Assembly: GCA_937864265.1 (NCBI GenBank)
Contig: CALMIR010000017.1
Location: forward strand, 1 to 64,000
DNA length: 64,000 nt
From: an uncultured Saprospirales bacterium
GTDB lineage: Bacteria > Bacteroidota > Bacteroidia > Chitinophagales > Saprospiraceae
Direction of reading: 5' to 3'
The notes beneath the pieces were generated by a model. The model made no database searches, had not been told where the DNA came from, and saw nothing but the letters and a program-made list of their open reading frames with translations. The translations under genes and the position numbers were made by a program. Numbering within the stretch: position 1 is the first letter of the stretch; each line of letters begins with the position of its first letter. Shown in pieces: positions 37,390 through 46,195 of this stretch.

Positions 37390-39101
37390 CAAAACCAATG
37401 GGCATGAAGTTTATCCATCTATTTTATGGGTTTTTCTTACTATGCTGTACCGCCTGCCTAGGGCCGGAAATAGAAATGTTGGATTTCTTTTCTGTGGTAC
37501 TGCTGCCTCCTGCAACTACAGAAAACCTGGGCACGCTGCAATTGCAAGGCGTCATCAGTTCAGAAGACCCCAACAGTATCGAGGATCACGGATTTTTGTG
37601 GTCAACGGATTTGCAGGAAGTGAGTGGAGATGCACCCTCTGCACAGCGCATTGCTTTGGGCAACCACAATGGCAATGGTGCTTTTGATTATTTAGTGGAG
37701 AATTTAGCGCTTCAGCAAATTTATTATTTCCGTGCCTATGCACGGGCAGGGGAGCGGGAAGTATGGAGTAGTGAGATTTTTCCTTTTGCATTTGGGGTGA
37801 GTCTGGACGCCATAGCTACTTATTCGCTAGCCAATAATACAGCACAAGTTACCGGTACCGTAATGGGTTTGGACACTTTGAGAACGAGCGTTGCTTCCAG
37901 TGGGCACGTTTATTCTGCAAACAATCCCGACCCCGTATTAGCAACAGACTTATTTACCGACTTGGGGGCTTTAAACGATGACGATTCCTTTGAAAGTTTA
38001 TTAGAAGGCCTAGAATTCAATGCAACGTATTATATCAAAGCCTATGTAAAAACAACGAATGGTCGGGAATATTACAGCCCAGTAGAGACCTTCGAGGTCA
38101 AAGATGGTTGGGTGGCCTCTAATGGGCCACCGGCTATGATTGGTGCCCAGTCGGCAACAGTAGGCACTGATGTCTATATAATAGGTGGAGCCAGAAGCTT
38201 TGAAGATTACAGCGTAGTCAATTTAGTGGACAGCCTCTGGAAATACGAATCCACTACAGGAATGTGGACGAGCCGAGCTGTGCCCGCCGGTCGTGCAAGA
38301 ACAGAAGGCGTTTTTTTTGCTCTGGATGGGCGGCTGTTTTATGGATTAGGCAGGGTGAAAAATGGAAATTTATTGGTTTTGGAAAATAAAATTTGGCAAC
38401 TAGACCCGAATAATGGCCCGGATATTTGGACTGAATTGATTATTCCTAATGAAATGCCTCAACGGGTGGGCGCTGCTGTTTTTGTACTTGGACAAAAAGC
38501 TTATATTGGTACGGGGGTGGGGCCACAAGATGATTTACTCCATGACTGGTGGGAATTGAGCGCACAGGATTTAAGCTGGCAGCGGGTAAAAAGCATGCTG
38601 AATGTCACCAACCCGAGCATGGGAAGCACCGGGCGACAAAAAGCTGTGGCTTTTGTCTTGAACGATAAAGGTTATGTGGGGGGGGGATACGCTGGCATTC
38701 AAGGAGATGACCGTTTCCCTTTGAATGATTTTTGGCAATTTACTTCCCCACAAGGGCTTGCAGATTCCGGACAGTGGGTTCAAAAACAAGCCTTTCCGGG
38801 TACTCCGAGATACAATGCCTCTGCTATGACCATCAACGAAAAGGCTTATTACGGTTTAGGGCTTAATCTCGATGTTGGGTTTTTATCCGATTGGTGGACT
38901 TTTGATCCTGCATCTAATGCCGGAAATGGCAAATGGGAGCAGAAGACGGATTTTCAAGGCATGAAAAGGGAATTGGCGTTGGGTTTTTCCATCGGCGGCA
39001 AAGGATACTTAGGACTTGGTGGAGCACGCTTTATTGCCAATGAAGTTAATTTGAACTATATTGTATATGATGATTTCTGGATGTATTACCCGGAAGAATA
39101 A
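37386..39101 (+). CDS. Kelch-repeat lipoprotein
   Basis: A 571-residue probable lipoprotein: hydrophobic leader ending CTAC (Cys24 from the first Met). Residues about 35-235 form two fibronectin-III-like sandwiches (YYFRAYARAGEREVWSSE, TYYIKAYVKTTNGREYYSP). Residues 240-571 form a Kelch beta-propeller with repeated units such as AQSATVGTDVYIIGGA, KAYIGTGVGPQDD, KGYVGGGY and KAYYGLGLN. Its ATG overlaps the stop of the adhesin gene (ATGA), a sign of translational coupling. The two internal Met codons (5 and 7) are alternative starts. A role in presenting, capping or anchoring the adhesin is inference from operon position. Confidence 0.82.
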   Translation: MTKPMGMKFIHLFYGFFLLCCTACLGPEIEMLDFFSVVLLPPATTENLGTLQLQGVISSEDPNSIEDHGFLWSTDLQEVSGDAPSAQRIALGNHNGNGAFDYLVENLALQQIYYFRAYARAGEREVWSSEIFPFAFGVSLDAIATYSLANNTAQVTGTVMGLDTLRTSVASSGHVYSANNPDPVLATDLFTDLGALNDDDSFESLLEGLEFNATYYIKAYVKTTNGREYYSPVETFEVKDGWVASNGPPAMIGAQSATVGTDVYIIGGARSFEDYSVVNLVDSLWKYESTTGMWTSRAVPAGRARTEGVFFALDGRLFYGLGRVKNGNLLVLENKIWQLDPNNGPDIWTELIIPNEMPQRVGAAVFVLGQKAYIGTGVGPQDDLLHDWWELSAQDLSWQRVKSMLNVTNPSMGSTGRQKAVAFVLNDKGYVGGGYAGIQGDDRFPLNDFWQFTSPQGLADSGQWVQKQAFPGTPRYNASAMTINEKAYYGLGLNLDVGFLSDWWTFDPASNAGNGKWEQKTDFQGMKRELALGFSIGGKGYLGLGGARFIANEVNLNYIVYDDFWMYYPEE

Positions 39102-39111
39102 ACAAAACCCT

Positions 39112-39999
39112 ATGATGAAAATAATAGTCATGCTCCTAATAGGCTTGCTACTTTTTGAGCATACAACCCATGCTCAACGCCAGCGCCTGTATCAAATTGA
39201 TCAGGCAGAAGACAAGTTTTGGATTCAAGTAACAGGAGAGGAGGGGCAGCCCAAGTTGAGCCTGTTGCGCGATTCCAGCAACCAAAGCAATAAAGAATAC
39301 CCGCAGTGGAAGGCTGTTCAGTTGACAGAGGCCGATTTGCAGGTGCTTTACGAAATCAAAGGCTTGCAACAGGGCTTCGAGTGGCAGTTTAGTCCAGCTC
39401 TTCGGGAAGGTTTTTACAAACAATTGACCCCTGTGCCTGGTCAGCAGGAAGATGTATTTGAAAAAGCCAAATTGCGAGAACCCTTGACTTATACCCTGGT
39501 CTGGAAAGATGCCCTTGAGCAGGTATTGGAATTTGGCGTTCCCTACGAATTGGTCGTTCAAAAAACACTGTTAGGCCCAGTTGACCTGGAAGCCATTCGA
39601 CCGGAATTTTCATCCAGGCACCAGTGGCCCTACTGGACGGGGGCGGTTGCAGGCCTTTCATTAGTAGGCTTGGCGCAAATTTATAAAGGAGAGAAAAATG
39701 CCGCTGGTGATACCTATCTCGAATACTGGGAGGATGGTCGCCCTGAGGGGGAAGCTGATCCTTTTTTGACAGAAGCGCAAGATAAAAACAAGCAGGTTCG
39801 AAACCTGTCCTACATTGGATGGGGTATAACTGGGGTTAGCGCTGGCATTTTTATCTACCATTGGCAAAAAGTCAAAGGCAAGCAGCGGATTTACGACAAG
39901 TATGCACCGCAAAAAAAAGTGGATTTAAGTTTTAGCCCGCTGCTTATTCCCGTGCCAGACGAACAATTAATGGGTTTTCATTTCACTTTATCGTTTTAG
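39112..39999 (+). CDS. Unrecognised exported membrane protein in the adhesin operon
   Basis: A 295-residue protein I do not recognise. A signal peptide (MMKIIVMLLIGLLLFEHTTHAQ) is followed by a soluble region of about 155 residues, then two hydrophobic segments (YWTGAVAGLSLVGLAQIY and YIGWGITGVSAGIFIYHW) separated by an acidic loop. The last residues, LMGFHFTLSF, form an amphipathic strand ending in Phe, as at the end of outer-membrane barrels, though no full barrel is evident. The frame opens 17 codons earlier inside the Kelch gene; the ATG at 39112 is preferred because the signal peptide begins there. It starts 10 bp after the Kelch gene and ends 2 bp before the WD40 gene. Confidence 0.65.
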   Translation: MMKIIVMLLIGLLLFEHTTHAQRQRLYQIDQAEDKFWIQVTGEEGQPKLSLLRDSSNQSNKEYPQWKAVQLTEADLQVLYEIKGLQQGFEWQFSPALREGFYKQLTPVPGQQEDVFEKAKLREPLTYTLVWKDALEQVLEFGVPYELVVQKTLLGPVDLEAIRPEFSSRHQWPYWTGAVAGLSLVGLAQIYKGEKNAAGDTYLEYWEDGRPEGEADPFLTEAQDKNKQVRNLSYIGWGITGVSAGIFIYHWQKVKGKQRIYDKYAPQKKVDLSFSPLLIPVPDEQLMGFHFTLSF

Positions 40000-40001
40000 C
40001 T

Positions 40002-41735
40002 ATGAACAAGCTCATTTTATGGACGCTCCTATTGTGCCTTTTGGCAAATCCTGCCGCCTTGTCGGCTTGTTATGATGACCTTAGAAAGGAGGGCATTGGC
40101 TTGATGAATGCAGGCCGTTACGATGAAGCCATCAACCGTTTTTGGGCGGGATATACCTGCGACGATTTGCCGCGCAACCACGATTTGGACGAGCTTATCC
40201 GGCAAGCCCAGGAGCGCTGGGTCAATAAACTTGAAAAAGCCGTTGACGACGCCATCAAGGCCGAAAAAGTAGCCTTGGAAGCCAAAAAAGAAGCCGAAAA
40301 AGCCAAGGAAAAGGAAACCATCGCCAAGCAACAAGCAGAAGCAAACGCGGTGGAGGCCCGCCGCAAAGGAAAGCGGGCAGAATCCTTGAGATTATCCTTA
40401 TTGGCAGATAATGTACGCCTGAAAGGCCGGTATGAAGATGCTTTGTATTTGTCGTTCATCGGTTTAAAACTGGCCAATGAAGAGGAAAAGGAAGACAATT
40501 GGCGTTCATTTGGCGAAGCCGTTCGGGACAGTTTGGCGAAGCAAGCATTTAGTAGTGCACAGCCCGTTGAAAAAATAGGGTTTAGCCCCGAAGGTAAATT
40601 TCTCATCGTTCAATCGGATAGCCGCCTGCATCTCATTGATTATGAAAATGGGGCGCAGCAGGCAATTCAACCCGATATAGACTACCGACTCTCCGCAGAT
40701 GCTTCGGCAAAGGGCAGTTATCTGGTAAGCTGGTCAGGCGGCAATTCCGCCCAATGGTGGAACAACAAAGGGCAACTGATGGCTACTATTGCTGGCCACA
40801 GCGAAAGCCTATACCATGCCGTTTTTACCCCCGACGAACAGTACTTACTGACGTGTGGCAGAGATAATATCGCCAAGGTATGGCGCAATAACGGCCAACT
40901 GTTGACGACATTAGCGGGCCATGACGGCAATATTTATGGTATTTCTTGTTCGACTGACGGGAAATTCCTGCTGACGCGCTCTGCAGATGGCACAGCAAAG
41001 CTCTGGAATTTATCTGGGGAATGCCTGGCGACCTTGGGTCAAGCAGAATGGTATTTACACGATGCCCGTTTTTCCCCGAACGGACAACAAGTCGTTACCG
41101 CCTCGGCCAATGGGGGCTTGAAAGTTTGGAGCCTCACAGGACAATTGTTATTTGAATACCAATCCAATACAGTACCGATAAAAGAAGCGTTTTTTTTGGC
41201 AGACAATCGCCATGTCATCAGCCGCACATTGGAAAGCTGCACTATCTGGGATATGGACACGCAACAAATGATTGCCGAACTAAGCCACGCCAGCCCGATT
41301 AAAGGGGCAAGCGTGAATCCTCAAAACCAGGACATTTTGACCTGGGATCAAGCAGGGCTCATCAAATTGTGGAGTGTAAAAGGACAGCTAAAGAAAACTT
41401 TTACCGGACACACTGCGGCCATCACTACGGCTGCCTACTCGCCCCAAGGGGATTTCATTTTGACAACAGGCCAGGATGGGTTTACAAAATTGTGGGACAC
41501 AAATGGCAATATTCTTGTCGATTGGAATTTGGAAGCAGATGATCCTTTGCCCGCCTGCTTTGCCAGTGACAACCATTTTTTTGCAGTAGCAGCAGAAAAC
41601 AACAGCCATGTGGTCGTTTGCCCCATTCCAAGCGTTGTTTTTAAAGAGCTGTCTTCCAAGCAGGAAGACTTGAAAATGAGGTGGCAACAATTGGAAAAAG
41701 ATTACAATATACAGTTCATGGAGGATATCTATTAG
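40002..41735 (+). CDS. Exported coiled-coil/WD40 beta-propeller protein
   Basis: A 577-residue protein with a signal peptide (MNKLILWTLLLCLLANPAALSA) and a Cys just after it. A TPR-like helical pair (about 25-70) comes first. Then a Lys/Glu/Ala-rich coiled coil (about 72-131), a helical RAESLRLSLLADNVRLKGRYEDAL region (131-190; the quoted motif is split as RAESLRLSLL and ADNVRLKG), and a WD40 propeller (about 190-545) with units ending AKVWRNNGQ, AKLWNLSGE, LKVWSLTGQ, IKLWSVKGQ and TKLWDTNGN. The helix-plus-propeller tail resembles the sensor end of WD40 STAND proteins of Bacteroidota, but no NTPase is present and the protein is exported. Last gene of the four-gene surface operon; probably a periplasmic scaffold (inference). 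Confidence 0.8.
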   Translation: MNKLILWTLLLCLLANPAALSACYDDLRKEGIGLMNAGRYDEAINRFWAGYTCDDLPRNHDLDELIRQAQERWVNKLEKAVDDAIKAEKVALEAKKEAEKAKEKETIAKQQAEANAVEARRKGKRAESLRLSLLADNVRLKGRYEDALYLSFIGLKLANEEEKEDNWRSFGEAVRDSLAKQAFSSAQPVEKIGFSPEGKFLIVQSDSRLHLIDYENGAQQAIQPDIDYRLSADASAKGSYLVSWSGGNSAQWWNNKGQLMATIAGHSESLYHAVFTPDEQYLLTCGRDNIAKVWRNNGQLLTTLAGHDGNIYGISCSTDGKFLLTRSADGTAKLWNLSGECLATLGQAEWYLHDARFSPNGQQVVTASANGGLKVWSLTGQLLFEYQSNTVPIKEAFFLADNRHVISRTLESCTIWDMDTQQMIAELSHASPIKGASVNPQNQDILTWDQAGLIKLWSVKGQLKKTFTGHTAAITTAAYSPQGDFILTTGQDGFTKLWDTNGNILVDWNLEADDPLPACFASDNHFFAVAAENNSHVVVCPIPSVVFKELSSKQEDLKMRWQQLEKDYNIQFMEDIY

Positions 41736-41798
41736 CGGGAAATATTTTTTAAGATGCAGAATGAAATGGAAAAACTAACCCATCCAAGCAGAAATCAC

Positions 41799-41806
41799 TA
41801 GCTTTG
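41799..41806 (+). promoter_or_regulatory. -7 box for the glucan phosphorylase gene
   Basis: TAGCTTTG is an exact TAnnTTTG match 38 bp before the phosphorylase ATG. No TTG is at the expected spacing. It implies the gene is transcribed separately from the preceding operon. Confidence 0.4.
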
Positions 41807-41844
41807 CCGACATTCTGTTTCAACCTTATCAGTTTAAAAATATC

Positions 41845-43458
41845 ATGAGTGAAACAAGCAACAAGCAAGCCCGCGTAGCCTATTTTTGCATGGAATATGG
41901 CTTGGATACGCAATTCAAAGCTTATGCCGGCGGTCTCGGCATATTGGCTGGCGACTACCTGAAAGGCGCCAAAGAATTTGATTTTCCCATCATCGGTATC
42001 GGCATCAAGTGGAAACAAGGCTATACCGACCAAATGATCGGCAAAGACGGCAAACCTTACGATACTTACCACAACTATCAATACGATTTTCTCGAAGACA
42101 CTGGCATGTCGGTGGAGGTGATGATTCGAAATCGGAAAGTGGTTTGTAAGATTTGGAAGCTGGAATGTTTTGATAATGCAACGCTTTATTTATTGGACAC
42201 CGATGTGCCTGGCAATGAAGATGGTTGGATTACCGGACAGTTGTACGGCTGGTTTGGCGAAGAACGCATCGCCCAGGAGATGGTTTTGGGCATTGGAGGC
42301 GTGCGGGCTTTGCGGGTAATGGGGGTGGATGTGGATGTGTATCACTTCAACGAAGGACACGCCCTTTTTGCAGGCTTTGAACTGATTCGCGAGAAAATGG
42401 AGGACGGCATGACCTTCGAGGAAGCTTGGGCTGCCAGCAAATCTCAAATTGTTTTTACTACCCATACCCCTGTGATCCAGGGTAACGAATCGCATCCCAT
42501 CGATCGCTTGATGTACATGGGCGCTAACCTAAATATGAAAGCCAGCCATTTGCGTCAATTGGCGGGCGACCCTTTCAATATGACAGTTGGCGCTTTGAGA
42601 ATGTCCAAAAAAGCCAATGCTGTAGCCCATTTGCATGCCAAAACGGCCAATCAAATGTGGAAACACATCGAAGATAGGGCAGAAATAGTGGGTATCACCA
42701 ATGGCATTCACCTGGGCACTTGGGTGGACTCCGCCATGATCGAGGCCGCAGAAAAAGGAACGGATTTGTGGGCACCGCATATTAAAAATAAGCGGGCGCT
42801 GATCGAATTTATCCGGGAAAGAAATGGCGTGACTCTGGATGAGAACAAGCTATTAATTGGTTTTGCCCGCCGGGCGGTTCCCTACAAGCGCAGCGACCTG
42901 ATCTTCTCTGATCCCGAGAAAATTGCACCCTACCTAGAAGAAGGTAAAATTCAAGTTGTTTTCTCAGGCCGGGCTCACCCTTTGGACGATACAGGTAAAG
43001 CCATTGCTGCTAATCTGGTGAACATGTCCAAGCAATACCCCAATGCTGTTGTTTTCCTGGAAAACTACGATATGAGTATTGGCGCGGCACTCACCAGAGG
43101 TTCTGATGTATGGCTCAATAATCCCCGCCGCCCCAAAGAGGCCAGCGGCACCTCCGGTATGAAAGCCTCCATGAATGGCGTGCTCAACTTAAGCATCCTG
43201 GATGGCTGGTGGCCTGAAGCCTGCCAACACGGTGTCAATGGCTGGCAAATTGGCGATGGCTTTGAGAGTACCGACGAAAAAGAACTCGATGCCAACGACC
43301 GGACTTCTCTATACAAAGTATTGCTCGAAGAGGTTGTCCCTACCTATTACGACAATCGGGCTAAATGGCTGGAAATGATGCGCGCCAGTATCCTCACCAC
43401 AAAAGATGCTTTTTCTGTGAAGCGGATGCTGGATGAGTATTATGCGTTGTTGTATTGA
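41845..43458 (+). CDS. glgP: Alpha-glucan (glycogen/maltodextrin) phosphorylase, short form
   Basis: A 537-residue GT35-type phosphorylase that releases glucose 1-phosphate from alpha-1,4-glucans using phosphate and pyridoxal phosphate. Visible hallmarks are AYAGGLGILAGDYLKGA near the N-terminus, HFNEGHALFAG, RRAVPYKRSDL, and the PLP-lysine motif GTSGMKASMNG. It is shorter than the E. coli-type enzyme (about 800 residues) and belongs to the compact alpha-glucan phosphorylase class that lacks the N-terminal regulatory extension. No signal peptide is present, so it is cytoplasmic. No other glycogen gene is adjacent; downstream lie two broken genes. Confidence 0.9.
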   Translation: MSETSNKQARVAYFCMEYGLDTQFKAYAGGLGILAGDYLKGAKEFDFPIIGIGIKWKQGYTDQMIGKDGKPYDTYHNYQYDFLEDTGMSVEVMIRNRKVVCKIWKLECFDNATLYLLDTDVPGNEDGWITGQLYGWFGEERIAQEMVLGIGGVRALRVMGVDVDVYHFNEGHALFAGFELIREKMEDGMTFEEAWAASKSQIVFTTHTPVIQGNESHPIDRLMYMGANLNMKASHLRQLAGDPFNMTVGALRMSKKANAVAHLHAKTANQMWKHIEDRAEIVGITNGIHLGTWVDSAMIEAAEKGTDLWAPHIKNKRALIEFIRERNGVTLDENKLLIGFARRAVPYKRSDLIFSDPEKIAPYLEEGKIQVVFSGRAHPLDDTGKAIAANLVNMSKQYPNAVVFLENYDMSIGAALTRGSDVWLNNPRRPKEASGTSGMKASMNGVLNLSILDGWWPEACQHGVNGWQIGDGFESTDEKELDANDRTSLYKVLLEEVVPTYYDNRAKWLEMMRASILTTKDAFSVKRMLDEYYALLY

Positions 43459-43462
43459 GGGT

Positions 43463-44043
43463 AGGGGTATTACCTAAAGCAGTTCAACCTGCGCCGTCCA
43501 ATTGCACAACCAACAAACGAGACTTCAATTGTTCCAATTTTTCCTGATGCCTTTCAAGGGGTTCGTACCAGTTTTGAACTTTTTGGCTGAAAAAAATGGG
43601 CACAGCTTGTTGGTTGCGTGTACGAGCTACCATTGGGGTGTTTAGGTGCTGAGAGGCTAACTCTTTAGCCAACTTATGATTTCCAGCAGTCGCTTATCGA
43701 ATAAAGCAATTATGGATTGGTAAGTTAATGCATGTGCGGTATCCACAATATCTTGGGAGGTAGCCCCAATGCAAATAACGTTGGGCTTCTTGTGTAAGGT
43801 GCTTTTTGGCAAGGGTCAGTAAGGGAATGACCGGGATCCCATTTTTCAAAGTATCCTCGGCCAGTGCTTCAGGTGGAATGTTCAGGTTTTCCAACACCTG
43901 CTTGATTTCTTGGGCGCTGGCAGGGGGAATAATGCCCAATCCGGCTTGCACTTTGGCCAGGGCAACTTCAACTTTCAACAGACAGGCAATGAAGTGCGTA
44001 TCCTGGCATTGTCCTCATCATTCAGGTAAGCGGAATATAAGCT
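43463..44043 (-). pseudogene. Degraded 3-carboxy-cis,cis-muconate cycloisomerase (pcaB-like)
   Basis: Translation of the minus strand in shifting frames rebuilds the N-terminal third of a PcaB/fumarase-superfamily protein: SLYSAYLNDEDNARIRTSLP, then (frameshift near 43980) LLKVEVALAKVQAGLGIIPP and EAQRYLHWG, then (frameshift near 43770) GATSQDIVDTAHAL, then TPMVARTRNQQAVPIFF and SRLLVVQLDGAG, ending after a further shift in TALGN. The catalytic HWGATSQD region and the QQAVP segment are diagnostic. At least two frameshifts are needed, and the C-terminal two-thirds, including the GSSxMPHKRNP loop, are absent. It is a non-functional remnant of a protocatechuate-pathway-type enzyme. Confidence 0.8.
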
Positions 44044-44053
44044 ATGCATCGAA

Positions 44054-44544
44054 AAATACCGTTTCGTTGTCGCTTTAACGGGCAAGCCGTCCATGCCCCC
44101 GCTGTGGTCATTTGGCTTGTGGATGAGCCGGATTACCTATTTTTCGGAAGAGGATGGCAGAAAAGTGGCAGCCAAATTGCGCCAAAACAAGATTCCGGCA
44201 GATGTGCTGCACTTCGACACGGGTTGGTTTGAAACGGATTGGCGTTGTGATTACGAATTTGCATTACCATACAGGCTGCTGAAATTGAGGCTATCATATT
44301 GATTCGTGCAGGTGCTGTGTTGCCTAAAATAAAGGTTGCTCAACATACGGATGAAATGGATTGGTCGAGTTTAGATTTGGTGGTCTATGGCGATGAAAAA
44401 CAAGCAGTTGTGTCTCTGTGTTTGCCAAAAGACAATATACTCCGAGAATTATATTTGGAGCAGAAAAATGGCAAATGGAGCTTGAAAAAGGAAAATTTGC
44501 CCGCACAAGTAAAATTTAGCATCAACACAGTGTCTGGTGAATAA
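44054..44544 (+). pseudogene. Glycoside hydrolase family 31 (alpha-xylosidase-like) remnant
   Basis: Two pieces of one GH31 protein remain. The first (44054 to about 44260) reads YRFVVALTGKPSMPPLWSFG, LWMSRITYFSEEDGRK, ADVLHFDTGWFE and WRCDYEFA, matching the start of the YicI-type catalytic barrel. The second (about 44265-44544) reads EAIILIRAGAVLPKIK and then a C-terminal beta-domain. The central part with the catalytic aspartates is deleted and the frame shifts at the join. The 5' end meets the pcaB-like remnant on the other strand, so a deletion probably fused two broken loci. The intact DUF1593 gene starts 18 bp downstream. Confidence 0.75.
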
Positions 44545-44562
44545 TTCCAAAATCACAACAAA

Positions 44563-46089
44563 ATGAAAAACGCATTGATCTATTTTTTAACCACAAGCTT
44601 CATGCTGACATCAGTAAATGTGGGTTATGCTCAATCGAATGATCCCGAACCTGCTAAGCCTCGAACCATTGTCACCACGGATGGCGAAATTGACGATGTG
44701 GACTCCTTCATTCGGTTTTTACTGTATGCCAATGAATTCGATATACAAGGGCTGATTTACAGCAGTTCGATGTGGCATTACAAAGGTGACGGCAAAGGCA
44801 CTCCTTTTATTTCGGAAATGGAAATGACTAAAAACATGTACGGTGAGCGAACATCTTTGCGCTGGCCTGGTGTTACCTGGATGCAGGATTTGATCGATGA
44901 ATACGAGCAAGTACACCCCAATCTGGTGTTGCACGACCCTGATTTTCCCACACCCGATTATCTGCGAAGCCTGATTCGGGTGGGCAATATTGATTTCGAG
45001 GGCGAAATGGAGCAAAACACGGCAGGCTCTAATTTTATCAAGGAGAAGCTGTTGGATGAAAACATGCAGCCCCTTTATTTGCAGGCGTGGGGCGGCACCA
45101 ATACCATTGCCAGGGCTTTAAAATCCATCGAAGAAACTTACCAAACGACCAGTGAGTGGGATGAAATTTACAAAAGGATATGCGACAAGGCTATCATCTA
45201 TTCCATTTCAGAGCAGGATGCCACCTATCGGAAATACATAGGGGTCAACTGGCCAGATATTCGTTTTTACTACAATTCCAATCAGTTTTGGTGCTTTGCC
45301 TATCCTTGGAAACAAGCCGTGCCTGAACCCTGGCATGTTTACCTGGAAGGCGCATTTATGGGCAAAAACATCATCAACGATCATGGGCCTTTGTTGAAAA
45401 AATACTACAGTTATGGCGATGGTCAAAAACAAGAGGGAGATGAAGAAAACATCCACGGGGATGCTTCAAAATTAGAAAATGCGCAATGGGGTAGCTTTGG
45501 CCAATATGACTTCATTTCGGAGGGCGATTCGCCGGCTTTTCTTCACCTCATCGACGTGGGATTGGGTAATCTGGAAAACCCCCATTTTGGCGGTTGGGGT
45601 GGCCGTCTGGTACAGTCTGCCGAATATCGGAATCGCTGGGAAGATGGGGACAAGGCATCAGATTACAACCCTTATTCCAAAGCTATGGATAAAACCTATC
45701 CGCAAACCCGCTGGGTAAAAACCCTGCAATTGGACTTTGCAGCGCGGGCCGATTGGTGCATCAAAGACTACAAAAATGCCAACCACGCTCCAATCGTATC
45801 CCTAAACCATAGCCCGGTATTGAGCGCAGCGCCAGGCCAAAAAGTTCGACTGATGGGGCAGGCTACTGATCCCGATGGCGATAAACTCATTTATCAATGG
45901 TGGCAGTATCAGGAAGCAGGTACTTATTCAGGCCAGGTAGCCATTAAGAATGCCAATAAAGTCAAGTCATCTTTTACCATGCCCAACGATATTAAAAAAG
46001 GGGAAACCATCCATGTCATCCTCGAAGTAAGCGATGACCGGGAGCTATCGATGACCCGTTATCAGCGGGTTATAGTTGAAGCTTTATAG
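44563..46089 (+). CDS. Secreted DUF1593 nucleoside-hydrolase-like protein
   Basis: A 508-residue exported protein with signal peptide MKNALIYFLTTSFMLTS...GYAQ. The main domain (about 30-340) is DUF1593, a nucleoside-hydrolase-like fold. Its VTTDGEIDDVDSFIRFLLY keeps the Asp cluster that binds Ca2+ and ribose in nucleoside hydrolases, and GGTNTIARAL follows. The C-terminal part (about 405-508) is a beta-sandwich with ATDPDGDKLIYQWWQY, as in the usual DUF1593 companion domain. It probably cleaves a glycosidic bond in an extracellular substrate; which one is unknown. It follows the GH31 remnant by 18 bp and may have belonged to the same operon. A palindromic repeat lies downstream. Confidence 0.82.
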   Translation: MKNALIYFLTTSFMLTSVNVGYAQSNDPEPAKPRTIVTTDGEIDDVDSFIRFLLYANEFDIQGLIYSSSMWHYKGDGKGTPFISEMEMTKNMYGERTSLRWPGVTWMQDLIDEYEQVHPNLVLHDPDFPTPDYLRSLIRVGNIDFEGEMEQNTAGSNFIKEKLLDENMQPLYLQAWGGTNTIARALKSIEETYQTTSEWDEIYKRICDKAIIYSISEQDATYRKYIGVNWPDIRFYYNSNQFWCFAYPWKQAVPEPWHVYLEGAFMGKNIINDHGPLLKKYYSYGDGQKQEGDEENIHGDASKLENAQWGSFGQYDFISEGDSPAFLHLIDVGLGNLENPHFGGWGGRLVQSAEYRNRWEDGDKASDYNPYSKAMDKTYPQTRWVKTLQLDFAARADWCIKDYKNANHAPIVSLNHSPVLSAAPGQKVRLMGQATDPDGDKLIYQWWQYQEAGTYSGQVAIKNANKVKSSFTMPNDIKKGETIHVILEVSDDRELSMTRYQRVIVEAL

Positions 46090-46130
46090 AGGTATCGGAT
46101 GTCGGAATCGGATTGATTTCGACACCCGAA

Positions 46131-46195
46131 GTTGTGTGTAAATAATCACTTCCCGATTTATTGTAAGGACTAATCGGGAAGTGATTAGGCTGTTA
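46131..46195. repeat. Stop-codon-associated palindromic element, copy 2 (short form)
   Basis: A 65-bp short version: GTGTGTAAATAATC, then perfect 15-bp arms AATCACTTCCCGATT (46144-46158) and AATCGGGAAGTGATT (46172-46186) around 13 bases containing TAAGGAC, then CTGTTA. Compared with the copy at 59264 the inner stem is deleted. The terminal TTA (46193-46195) is the stop codon of the carboxylesterase. It lies between convergent genes. Confidence 0.75.

Noticed and set aside
44044..44232. 62-codon open frame in another phase over the GH31 remnant
   Set aside because: The overlapping frame from 44054 gives unmistakable GH31 sequence; this one is a shadow.
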